From Alphaproteobacteria bacterium (lineage in GTDB: Bacteria; Pseudomonadota; Alphaproteobacteria; Micavibrionales; Micavibrionaceae): a DNA stretch of 49,018 nucleotides. Below are positions 27,642 to 36,604 of this stretch, in pieces. Position 1 is the stretch's first letter. The number at the start of each line of letters is the position of its first letter. The position numbers and the translations under genes are program-made. The stretch covers positions 1 through 49,018 of the forward strand of contig JAMPXY010000005.1 in the NCBI GenBank assembly GCA_023700945.1. Reading direction: 5' to 3'. Below the pieces are notes generated by a model, which worked only from the letters and a program-made list of their open reading frames with translations, did no database searches and had not been told where the DNA came from.

Positions 27642-29873
27642 TTAGCCTTGCTTGCGCTTCTTGATGTGCTCGTAAGCATTATAAGGCAGGCGGATGGTCA
27701 CGGTGGTGCCGACCCCCACGGTTGATTCGATATGTAGATTTCCACCATGCAGTTCAACCAGATCCTTGGTGATTGAGAGCCCCAGACCGGTGCCTTCATG
27801 GTCACGGGTATAGGAGGAGGCCGCCTGTTCAAAAGGCCGCGTTACTACATTAATCTTGCTGGCAGGGATACCGATACCGGTATCGATCACACGGATGCAG
27901 ACATAATCTTCGCGGGGTAGACATTCGACTTTGACCGAACCGCCGGGCTCGGTGAATTTGACAGCGTTCGAAAGCAGATTGAGCAGAATTTGCATCAAGG
28001 CACGACGATCAGCCACGATCTGCATGCTATCCTTGGCGATGTCAGTGGTGATGCGGATGCGGCCTTCCTGCGCACGCCCTTCCATCATGTGCACAGCGAG
28101 CGGGATAACTTTGGCTACGTTCAACTCCTCGAGGTCCAATTCATATTTTCCGGCTTCGATTTTGGACATATCGAGAATATCGCTGATTAAATCCAGTAAA
28201 TGTTCCCCGCTTTCGCGGATGCCGGTGATGTAATCCAGGTATTTAGGGGTGCCGATTGGGCCGAGCAATTGCCGTTGCATCATTTCAGAAAAACCGATGA
28301 TGGCATTCAAGGGGGTGCGCAGCTCATGACTCATATTGGCAAGGAATTGAGATTTGGCAGCATAGGCACGCTCCGAGGCGTCCTTGGCTTCGTGCAGCTC
28401 TCGTTCATATAACGTTCGTTCGGTAATATCCTGCATGATGCCGAACAGGGCGGTGACATCGCCATCTTCATCTTGCTCGCACTTACCTTCGCAGCGGACA
28501 TAGCGCGTATCGCCACCGGGGTGAACCACGCGAAATTCCATGTCGTAATTTTTCTGTTCGATAATGGCGCGCTGGAAGGCCTGCATGACGCGGTTAATGT
28601 CGCGCTTATGCACGCGTGCTGTCAGGCTGTCGAGATTGGGTGTAAAGCTCTCGCGGTTGACGCCAAAAATGCGATAGATTTCATCCGACCAGGTGATGAT
28701 ATCGTGACCGATCGGCCAGCGCCAGTGCCCCATGTGGCCCAGAGCCTGTGCCTCGGACAGCATTTGTTCTTGTTGTTTCAGGGCTTCTTCATGTTCCTTG
28801 ATCGCGGTGACGTCATGACCAACGCTGTAAATCAGGTCGCCGCTACGCTTCTGGCGCCATTCGACCCAGTGGGTGCAGCCGTCTTGGGCGGTGATCCGGG
28901 CTTCAAAATCTACGATCAGTCCTTCGCGGGCATCATCTTGCATCAGACTCTGGATGGTGCGTCTGACTGAGGCACGGTCATCGGTGCAGACCAGATCAAG
29001 GAAGGTCAGATCGCGCAGCGCCTCGTCGTCATAACCCAGTATCTCGCGGAAACGGCCATTGACCCGGGCGAAGTAGCCGTCACGGGTGCTGACGGCCATG
29101 ACATCGCTCGACATATCGATGAAATGCTGTAAATCATCGCGACGTGTGGTAGCAGGGGTCGCATTTCCTTTAGGGGCCTTGCTTGCGCTGGAACTCTCGG
29201 CGCCGATAATCCGGCTCAAGGAGGATTGCAGACGGGTTTGCAGCGCCGGGTCGAGGGATTCATGATGGTCTGCTTCTGCGCCGCTGACTTCGGAGGCGAC
29301 CATGAAACGGCGACCATCTGCCAGAGCCAGACGGTCAAAGCGGAACAGGGTGCGGGCGGGAACAGCTTGGCCATGGATCAGAACTTCATGTGATCCTTCA
29401 TTGATGGTGTCAATATAAGCCCCGGAGCCGCGGCCAAATAGGGATTGCACCCGCAAGGCGTCATCGGGGTCGGCAAATTCAATTAAATCAGAAAGTTTCT
29501 GTCCCTTGGCTTTGGCCGGCGTCAGGTTAACCAGAGTGGCGAACGCCTTGGTCGCATGAATGACAATCCCGGCCTCGTCGATGACAAAGCGGGCTTCATT
29601 TTCATTGATCTCGACCTGTGATCTGGCCGAGGGGCCAGAGCGAGAGGCGGACTTTGATGCAGACTTGCGAGATTTCGCAGCGGTTTTGGCGGCCATGAAC
29701 AGTGCCTTTTGAAGAACCTGTCCTGAAAGATTATCGAAAGGATTCGCTCGTGTCCACCGTGGTGGCGGGTTTTCAACAAGGTATCCCGGGTCGCGCAGCG
29801 CCGACCGGGTAAATACCGGGGCCGCCGAGCCATAACGGCTGGTTTTTTCAGTCAACGCAGTTCTCCCACACAA
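27642..29873 (-). CDS. multi-PAS sensor histidine kinase (PleC/DivJ-like catalytic core)
   Basis: PAS/PAC repeats, HisKA 'SHELRTPLNAIIGFSEMM', 'DILDMSKIEAGKYEL', 'NLLSNAVKFTEPGG', HATPase 'DTGIGIPASKI', 'GTGLGLSITKDLVELHGG'. An alternative start is M at 29696. Confidence 0.9.
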   Translation of the reverse strand: MCGRTALTEKTSRYGSAAPVFTRSALRDPGYLVENPPPRWTRANPFDNLSGQVLQKALFMAAKTAAKSRKSASKSASRSGPSARSQVEINENEARFVIDEAGIVIHATKAFATLVNLTPAKAKGQKLSDLIEFADPDDALRVQSLFGRGSGAYIDTINEGSHEVLIHGQAVPARTLFRFDRLALADGRRFMVASEVSGAEADHHESLDPALQTRLQSSLSRIIGAESSSASKAPKGNATPATTRRDDLQHFIDMSSDVMAVSTRDGYFARVNGRFREILGYDDEALRDLTFLDLVCTDDRASVRRTIQSLMQDDAREGLIVDFEARITAQDGCTHWVEWRQKRSGDLIYSVGHDVTAIKEHEEALKQQEQMLSEAQALGHMGHWRWPIGHDIITWSDEIYRIFGVNRESFTPNLDSLTARVHKRDINRVMQAFQRAIIEQKNYDMEFRVVHPGGDTRYVRCEGKCEQDEDGDVTALFGIMQDITERTLYERELHEAKDASERAYAAKSQFLANMSHELRTPLNAIIGFSEMMQRQLLGPIGTPKYLDYITGIRESGEHLLDLISDILDMSKIEAGKYELDLEELNVAKVIPLAVHMMEGRAQEGRIRITTDIAKDSMQIVADRRALMQILLNLLSNAVKFTEPGGSVKVECLPREDYVCIRVIDTGIGIPASKINVVTRPFEQAASSYTRDHEGTGLGLSITKDLVELHGGNLHIESTVGVGTTVTIRLPYNAYEHIKKRKQG

Positions 29874-29970
29874 TCAGCGGCGGCTCATTCTGACGAGGGC
29901 CTGCCACTTATTTGTACTTCCCACACGCACCAGCATGGAGGGCAGGGTTTAATAAATAGTTAATGAAAGG

Positions 29971-30222
29971 TTAATACGTTTCCGTAAGATAGAGGGCTTG
30001 CTTGGAAATTCTATCTAACCCTTTGATTTCAATTTCTCTTTTTAGTGCGGAACTTTTGTCGGGCCACTGCTCCTGATGGACCAGAGTGAGGGGAGTTCTC
30101 CCCCGCAGATATTTGGCGCCTTTGCCCGATTCGTGCTGAGCCAAACGGCGCGGCAGGTCGCTGGTGATGCCAGTATAAAGCGTATCATCGGCGCAGCGCA
30201 GGATATAAACCGTCCATGTCAT
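29971..30222 (-). CDS. GIY-YIG nuclease-domain protein (UPF0213-like)
   Basis: 'WTVYILRCADDTLYTGITSDLPRRLAQHESGKGAKYLRGRTPLTLVHQE'. Confidence 0.93.
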   Translation of the reverse strand: MTWTVYILRCADDTLYTGITSDLPRRLAQHESGKGAKYLRGRTPLTLVHQEQWPDKSSALKREIEIKGLDRISKQALYLTETY

Positions 30223-30326
30223 GGGCGGTATTATACAGTAAGAAGGGGCCCCGAAATTAAGGATTTTTTGTCAGTCCTGCCTCTAGAATGTTGGCAGTAG
30301 AGTAAAGCAGGAGTGGTGCGCTGGTT

Positions 30327-31256
30327 ATGGGGGCGGAAATACCTTCATTAAGCAAAGAATTCAAAAACAAATCATGTCCGGCTGATTTGCCGATGTACGA
30401 TTCTGGAATCAATCCTCAGGGTACTCCGGCGTCATTAGCGCAGGTGATTACGGCGGCGGCTCCCCATGCACGGATCGTACATTTTGCCGATACCAATCAT
30501 TTTGATCCATCCGTACGCGGCAAGATGGCAGAGCAGGCCAATCTGGATGCTTTAAAAAAATCAGGTTTTACCGACATTGCGATTGAGTCATCGCGGGGGT
30601 TGCAACACTGGAACAACAAGTTGGTTGACGGAGCGTTGACCCGCCCTGAATTTGAACAGAAAATAAATATGGCGATCTCTGTAGCGCAGGGTAATGAGGA
30701 AGGTCAATGGACGCGCCAAATTGGCAAGATGGCTGAGTATGCCCGCGATCAGGGGATGCGGCTGCACTTTGCCGATCCGAATAATGGCGAAGGCTGGTGT
30801 GATCAGAAATCGCCTGAGGCCGAATATGAGCGTTGTGAAAAGGAGCGAGTGCTGGATCGATATGATGATACCGGGGCGCTGGGCCCGGCGTTGCGAGACC
30901 CCACAAAAGACAAAGTTTTTCTGTTATACGGCGCCGCCCACTTCTCTCTTGATAATGGTTCCCGCGAGGCCGCAGGGGGCAATTTTTTGAAACTGGATGT
31001 TTACAAGGATCGGCAGGCTTACGAGGGCAACAAGATTGATTATAAGGCCGATCATCAATCAGGAATTCCAACCAACCAGATCAAACCGGATCTGGTCTAC
31101 CTGATCGATGAACAGCGGGTTTATACAACGTGCCAGACGGCTCCGGCCTTGAAACAGGATGTTGAAGCTTTGGGTCCGGAAAAACCGGCAGCGACAATGG
31201 CGGCCCCGATGCCTGAATCCGCTCCGCTACAAAAACCGTTGGCGGCTGGACTCTGA
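30327..31256 (+). CDS. uncharacterised protein, possibly TraB/ChaN/EreA-like fold
   Basis: Intact 309 aa ORF without obvious signal peptide. 'ARIVHFADTNHFDPSVRGKMAEQANLDALKKSGFTDIAIESS' and 'DKVFLLYGAAHFSLD' resemble the N- and C-terminal motifs of that superfamily. Confidence 0.55.
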   Translation: MGAEIPSLSKEFKNKSCPADLPMYDSGINPQGTPASLAQVITAAAPHARIVHFADTNHFDPSVRGKMAEQANLDALKKSGFTDIAIESSRGLQHWNNKLVDGALTRPEFEQKINMAISVAQGNEEGQWTRQIGKMAEYARDQGMRLHFADPNNGEGWCDQKSPEAEYERCEKERVLDRYDDTGALGPALRDPTKDKVFLLYGAAHFSLDNGSREAAGGNFLKLDVYKDRQAYEGNKIDYKADHQSGIPTNQIKPDLVYLIDEQRVYTTCQTAPALKQDVEALGPEKPAATMAAPMPESAPLQKPLAAGL

Positions 31257-31268
31257 TTAACCAGACAA

Positions 31269-33152
31269 TTAGCCCGCTAGCGCTTCAAGCCAAATGGTTT
31301 CCTGCTCTTCCAGTTCCTGTGTGATCTTTTGGTACTGGGTTTGTGTGCCGGAAATATCTTTGCCACTGCTGTAAAAAGTCGGGTCGGCCATCAAGGCTTC
31401 CAGTTCCGCTTTCTTATGGGTTAATTGACTGATTTTCTTTTCGGCATCGGCGGCTTTGCGTTTGGCGACCGGATCTGGTTTTTTCGCCTCGGTGACCGGG
31501 ACCGATTCCATAGCGGCAGTTGAGGCTTTGGTGTCTTCCTTGTCCCGGGCCTTGCGTTCGGCGGCGCGCTCTTCGCGGCGTTGCTGTACGGTGAACTTGC
31601 GGTAATCCTCAAGGTCGCCGTCAAAATCCTGACACCGGCCATCTTTGATCAACCACAGCCTGTCAGCCACGCGCTCGACCATATGTGGATCGTGGCTCAC
31701 AATAATGATTGCCCCTTCATAGGCATTGAGGGCCTGCACCAGCGCCTCTCGTGCATCAATATCAAGGTGGTTGGTTGGTTCATCGAGCAGAAGAAGATGC
31801 GGGGCGTCAAAGCTCATGAATGCAAAGAGTAGACGTGCCTTCTCGCCGCCGCTTAAGGATGATATTTTATTGTTAGCTAGATCATGGGAGAAACCAAAAG
31901 CTCCTAGCTTGGCCCGCACATAGGATTCCTTGACCCCCGGATCGCGTTCGCTCATCAGTTTGAGCATTTCCAGATAAGGCGTCGATTCAACATTCAGCTC
32001 TTCAGTCTGGTGCTGGGAAAAATACCCGATCCGCAGTTTCCCCGAACGAAACATCTCGCCCCGCATCGGGCTTAATTTTCCGGCAATCAGTTTCATCATG
32101 GTCGATTTACCGTTGCCGTTAGCGCCCAGCAAGGCAATACGGTCGTCAAAATCGACGTTTTCCATCAGGTTGCGCAAGACTGGCTGGCCTTCGCTATAGC
32201 CAACATCGGCGTTTGTGATGGAAATCATCGGTGAAGGTATGGGTTCGGGATTGGGGAAGTGAAAACGCACGGTGCGTTCAGCTATCACAGCTTCGACCAG
32301 ATCCATTCTTTCCATGGCCTTGACCCGACTCTGTGCCTGCCGGGCTTTGCTTGCTTTGGCCTTGAAGCGGTCGATGAATTTTTGCATATGGGCACGTTCG
32401 GCCTGTTGCTTTTCAAACATCTTCTGCTGAAGACCCGAACGCAGGATACGCTCGTTTTCGAAGGCGTCGTAATTACCGCCGTATAGAGTCAATTTTTGTT
32501 TATCAACGTGAATGACATGATCAATACATTTATTAAGTAGTTCGCGGTCATGCGAAATAATCATCAAGGTATGCGGATAGGATAGCAAATAAGTTTCCAG
32601 CCACATGATCGCTTCAAGGTCGAGGTGGTTGGTTGGTTCATCGAGCAGCAGAAAATCGGGCTCAACAAACAAGGCCGCCGCCAAGGCCACGCGCATGCGC
32701 CAGCCGCCGGAGAAAGAGGAGAACGGTTCGGTTAACTGATGTTCTTTAAAACCGAGACCGGTCAGCAGGGTGGCGGCCTTCGCCGGGGCGGAGTAGGCAT
32801 CCATATCGGCCAGACGTTGGTAAATTTCGGCCAGTTCGTTGGCATCGGCTTCTGTTTCGGCGCGGTGCCACAACGCGGCCATTTCTTCATTGGCTGCCAG
32901 CACCAGATCAATCAGCGGGGTATCCGTTTCAGGGATATCCTGCCGAACCATGCCAAAACGCTGGTGACCACTTAAGTTGATCGAACCGCCATCAGGTTGC
33001 AAATCGCCGGAAATCAGTTTGAACAGGGTCGATTTCCCCGCGCCGTTGATTCCGACCACGCCCACCCGCCAGCCATCGGTTACGTTGATGCTCGCGTTCT
33101 CGATAATGACGCGACCGCCGATGCGATAGGTCAGGTTGGCAATACTCAGCAT
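31269..33152 (-). CDS. ABC-F family ATP-binding protein (YheS/Uup-like)
   Basis: Two ABC cassettes ('GINGAGKSTLFKLISG', 'GANGNGKSTMMKLIAG'), two signature/Walker B sets with LLLDEPTNHLD, linker between cassettes, C-terminal coiled coil, no TM. Confidence 0.94.
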   Translation of the reverse strand: MLSIANLTYRIGGRVIIENASINVTDGWRVGVVGINGAGKSTLFKLISGDLQPDGGSINLSGHQRFGMVRQDIPETDTPLIDLVLAANEEMAALWHRAETEADANELAEIYQRLADMDAYSAPAKAATLLTGLGFKEHQLTEPFSSFSGGWRMRVALAAALFVEPDFLLLDEPTNHLDLEAIMWLETYLLSYPHTLMIISHDRELLNKCIDHVIHVDKQKLTLYGGNYDAFENERILRSGLQQKMFEKQQAERAHMQKFIDRFKAKASKARQAQSRVKAMERMDLVEAVIAERTVRFHFPNPEPIPSPMISITNADVGYSEGQPVLRNLMENVDFDDRIALLGANGNGKSTMMKLIAGKLSPMRGEMFRSGKLRIGYFSQHQTEELNVESTPYLEMLKLMSERDPGVKESYVRAKLGAFGFSHDLANNKISSLSGGEKARLLFAFMSFDAPHLLLLDEPTNHLDIDAREALVQALNAYEGAIIIVSHDPHMVERVADRLWLIKDGRCQDFDGDLEDYRKFTVQQRREERAAERKARDKEDTKASTAAMESVPVTEAKKPDPVAKRKAADAEKKISQLTHKKAELEALMADPTFYSSGKDISGTQTQYQKITQELEEQETIWLEALAG

Positions 33153-33259
33153 GGTGTCGTTCCCTTGGGCGTCCTAGGGCGTGCTTATCGCATGGAACAG
33201 CCGCTCAGGGGAAGAAGATTCTGGCTATTTCCCTGATCCCGACCACCAAAAAAGGCGCT

Positions 33260-33883
33260 TTAGTTGCCAATCCGGGGGGAAATCATATTGCTGGTGTTGA
33301 GCAGGTCAAACACAGTTTTACGTTTGATCGTGTCCACCGGCCCGCCTTCAACGATCACCGTTTCCAGGGTCGAAGGGTTACCCTTGCCGGTGCAGCTATT
33401 GAAAATCATATCGACTTTGTAGGCAAAGCCCTTGGTTGCCTGCTGCCATTTAATCGGGTTGTTGAAGGCATAGTTACTGTTGGTGTCGCTAAATTGGAAC
33501 GAAAGCCCTTCTTTGCAGGAGAGCTTTTCCTCGCTTAAGGTTGAATTCATCAGTGGTACTGGGGCGGCGCCTGTGCCCTCAAGCGCCCCGCGGATGGCGG
33601 TACGGTTCATGGTGTTCAGTTCGAGCCGCTGGCGATCCAGCATTTGCAGAGTTTGCTCCAGCGTCAGGACTTGGCCGTCCTTGATAGCACCAGTCAGGCG
33701 GCTGACACGATCCATCATATCGCGGTCGTTCTTGAAAAATTTCTGGTTGGTGCTCTCGCCGCCGCTTGGCAAGCTCATACCCATATTGGCGCAGCCAGAG
33801 GATAGTACGCCTGCAGCGGCGATTATGCTCGCGGCGGCCAGTCGGTTAAAACTCAGAGGGCGAGATACCTGTGTATTTTGCAT
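33260..33883 (-). CDS. putative lipoprotein
   Basis: Signal peptide with lipobox 'GVLSSGCANMG'; remainder of unknown family. Confidence 0.7.
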   Translation of the reverse strand: MQNTQVSRPLSFNRLAAASIIAAAGVLSSGCANMGMSLPSGGESTNQKFFKNDRDMMDRVSRLTGAIKDGQVLTLEQTLQMLDRQRLELNTMNRTAIRGALEGTGAAPVPLMNSTLSEEKLSCKEGLSFQFSDTNSNYAFNNPIKWQQATKGFAYKVDMIFNSCTGKGNPSTLETVIVEGGPVDTIKRKTVFDLLNTSNMISPRIGN

Positions 33884-33997
33884 GACGTTTTTTCCTGCCT
33901 GCCAGTATTGTTTCTTGATTTTGTCGTACCCTGCCGGATTGATCCGGATTTGTCAAAATCAGGGTGTTGTGCGCCGCACAGAGAGGGGGATTATTCT

Positions 33998-35773
33998 TTA
34001 TTGGCAGGTACAGGCTGCCGGTTTACGGGGCGGCACTATTTGCTGGTGCGGGGCAATCGCACCGCGAAAATCGCTGCCATAGGCGGGTAGCCGGACGATT
34101 TCGTCAGGTGAAATGCCCAGTGCCCCTAAAGTCGGGTGATCGAGCAGATCGGCGGGTTTGAACATGGTGCTCTGGCTGCTGATATTGAAGATGCACAATA
34201 ATGTCTGTTCCGGGTTACGGCGCGTAAAGGCCAGCAACGGATACATGGTGGGTAATACGTGGCCATCCCCTGTGGGTGAGGACGCTGCGTGCTCGCTCCA
34301 CGCCAACGTCACATCACCCTTGTTTTGCAAAAGGGCGGGCTGCTGCTGGCGCCAGGCAAGCAAGGACTTCATAAAGTTCAGCATTGATCCTGGATCTTGC
34401 AGCTGTTTATTGACCGCCAGATGATAATGTTCATCCGCGACTGGCAGATAGGCATAGTTACTGCCGGAAAAGCCGCCATTAGCACTGCCGGACTGCCACG
34501 GCATGGGGGTGCGCGCGCCGTCGCGGCAAAATTCAAGTCCTTTTGTTGCCGCAATCGGATCCTTGATTCGGTCCTGGGGGATGTCACGTGGCACTGTGGC
34601 ATCGGGCAGGCCCAGTTCTTCACCCTGATAAAGGGATAGGCTACCGGGCAGCACAGCCATCAGTTTCATGATTTGGCGTAAGGCCTGATCGCGATAGGCT
34701 TCTGGCACTTGTTCACTGACATGGGTGGCGGTGCGGGGGCTGTCATGATTGCTGATGGCATTGCAATGTCCCCCTTGTGGAAAGCGATCAAAAAAGCCGC
34801 GAATCAGGTCCTGCAAATATTGATGACCGGTTTTATACTGGATGGCACGAAAGGCATCGGTGTAGCACATGTCGAGGCCCGTGGCGGCATCGACATATTC
34901 TGTTGCCAGCGCAACCGGATTCCGCCCCCCCTCACGGCCGCAAATGACTTCGCCCAGTGTGGTTTTTTTCTGCGGGTAGCTATCCATGAGCTGACGGATG
35001 CGTGCAGCCAGCTCTATGGTTTGGGATTGGCAGTGGCTATGGGCAAAATATTGACTGTCCCAGCCGCGCCCGTCATTCATCCAGGGGTTGTCACGGAATT
35101 GAGGGTCGTAATTGGCATAGGACAGGGAGTCATAACGGAAGCCGTCGACTCCCATATCCAGCCAGAATTTCATATCGGCCAGAGCAGCGTCTTGTACCTT
35201 GGTGCTGTTAAGGTTCAGGGCAGGCTGACTTTTCAGGAAATGATGGAGATAATATTGCTGACGGGTATCGTTCCATTCCCAGGCGCCGCCGCCAAATACC
35301 GAGAGCCAGTTATTGGGTGGCTGGCGCTGGCCATCAACCATGTGCCCATCATGCCAGACAAAAAAGTCAGTATAGGGCTCTTGGCGGTTGACGCTGGCCT
35401 TAAACCATTCATGCTGGTCGGACGTATGTGGTAAAACATCATCCATATAAACGCGCAGACCCCGTTTATGCGCTTCGTCCAGCAATTGGCGAAAATCATC
35501 CAGCGTGCCATAAACAGGATTGATCGCCCGGCGATCGGTGACAGCATAGCCGCCATCGCCTTCGGGTCCTGCTGGTGAGGGATAAATCGGTGATAGCCAA
35601 ATGGCATCAACATTCAGTCCACGTACATAATCAAGTTTGCTGATGATGCCCTGTAAGTCACCGTGGCCGTCATTGTCTGAATCACAGAAAGTTGCCGGGT
35701 AAATCTGATAGATGATTTCCGTTGGCCGCCCTTGGTGGGCAGGAGGTATCCCTGCCGAATTCTGTGCATCCAT
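33998..35773 (-). CDS. GH13 alpha-glucosidase / oligo-1,6-glucosidase-like
   Basis: 'IYQIYPATFCDSDNDGHGDLQGIISKLDYVRGLNVDAIWLSPIYPSP', 'DVLPHTSDQHEWF', 'GVDGFRYDSLSY', 'SNHDSPR'. Start moved to MDAQNSAG. Confidence 0.9.
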   Translation of the reverse strand: MDAQNSAGIPPAHQGRPTEIIYQIYPATFCDSDNDGHGDLQGIISKLDYVRGLNVDAIWLSPIYPSPAGPEGDGGYAVTDRRAINPVYGTLDDFRQLLDEAHKRGLRVYMDDVLPHTSDQHEWFKASVNRQEPYTDFFVWHDGHMVDGQRQPPNNWLSVFGGGAWEWNDTRQQYYLHHFLKSQPALNLNSTKVQDAALADMKFWLDMGVDGFRYDSLSYANYDPQFRDNPWMNDGRGWDSQYFAHSHCQSQTIELAARIRQLMDSYPQKKTTLGEVICGREGGRNPVALATEYVDAATGLDMCYTDAFRAIQYKTGHQYLQDLIRGFFDRFPQGGHCNAISNHDSPRTATHVSEQVPEAYRDQALRQIMKLMAVLPGSLSLYQGEELGLPDATVPRDIPQDRIKDPIAATKGLEFCRDGARTPMPWQSGSANGGFSGSNYAYLPVADEHYHLAVNKQLQDPGSMLNFMKSLLAWRQQQPALLQNKGDVTLAWSEHAASSPTGDGHVLPTMYPLLAFTRRNPEQTLLCIFNISSQSTMFKPADLLDHPTLGALGISPDEIVRLPAYGSDFRGAIAPHQQIVPPRKPAACTCQ

Positions 35774-35884
35774 GACAATCCCCCTGAGAAGGACATGCGC
35801 GGTTTTGGGCCGCTGTTTCTTGTTGTATGCGCCGATCATGGCACAAGGGGGGGTGCGGGTAAATTATTGCTTATGATGCAGTGC

Positions 35885-35917
35885 ATAAAAACGGGCCCCG
35901 GCGGGGCCCGTTTCTTG
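35885..35917 (-). terminator. Rho-independent terminator downstream of the redoxin gene
   Basis: AAAAACGGGCCCCGGCGGGGCCCGTTTCTT. Confidence 0.75.
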
Positions 35918-35937
35918 TCATGCAGATAAAAAGGAGT

Positions 35938-36567
35938 TTAGTTGGTACCGTATTTGACATTGCAGCCGTAGGGTTGCGTCGTGGCGGTTTCAACGGGTTG
36001 GCCGGCGATCAGGGCGTCGATGGCGCTCCGGACATGGTTGCGGGCGGTTTTGACACCCTCATGGCGGGGGCTGGGGTCGCTATCAATCGCGCCCGCATAG
36101 GCCAGCACACCGTCTTTATTGATCACAAACATATGCGGGGTGGTTTTGGCTTGATAGAGCCTGCCGATTTCACCGCTGGCGTCCAGCACATAGTGACTGG
36201 GTTTCCCTCCATTTTTCTCCAGTGTGGCTTGGGCAGTTTCAGCGGTCAGGTTGCCCTGTTGCCCGGCGGCTGAGGAGTTGATGCTGATCCAGACAACACC
36301 TTTGCCTGTAGCTTCTTCTTGTAAGCCCTGCATGTTTTTCGTGTCGTAATGCTTGATAACAAACGGGCATTCCGGATTGTTCCACTCGAGTACGACAATC
36401 TTATCCTTGAGGTCTGAGAGCTTGACGGGCGTGCCTTTGATGTCGGTGGCGGCAAAGTCCGGGGCGGGTTGGCCCACGACCGGGCCTTCGTTGGCGTGGA
36501 CTAGCGCGGGCGCGGCCAAAAAGGCAATAGCCAGAATTGTCATGACAGGTTTCAGCAGGCGTTTCAT
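35938..36567 (-). CDS. exported redoxin / peroxiredoxin-like (AhpC-TSA/TlpA fold) protein
   Basis: Signal peptide, 'VVGQPAPDFAATDIKGTPVKLSDLKDKIVVLEWNNPECPFVIKHYDTKNMQ', 'TTPHMFVINKDGVLAYAGAID'. Confidence 0.9.
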   Translation of the reverse strand: MKRLLKPVMTILAIAFLAAPALVHANEGPVVGQPAPDFAATDIKGTPVKLSDLKDKIVVLEWNNPECPFVIKHYDTKNMQGLQEEATGKGVVWISINSSAAGQQGNLTAETAQATLEKNGGKPSHYVLDASGEIGRLYQAKTTPHMFVINKDGVLAYAGAIDSDPSPRHEGVKTARNHVRSAIDALIAGQPVETATTQPYGCNVKYGTN

Positions 36568-36604
36568 AGGCGTCTTACTCCGTTTGAGGGTTGATAAATC
36601 TTAA

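Noticed and set aside
34709-35434. 241-aa + strand ORF inside the GH13 gene
   Set aside because: Hydrophobic antisense shadow; the GH13 catalytic motifs lie on the other strand.
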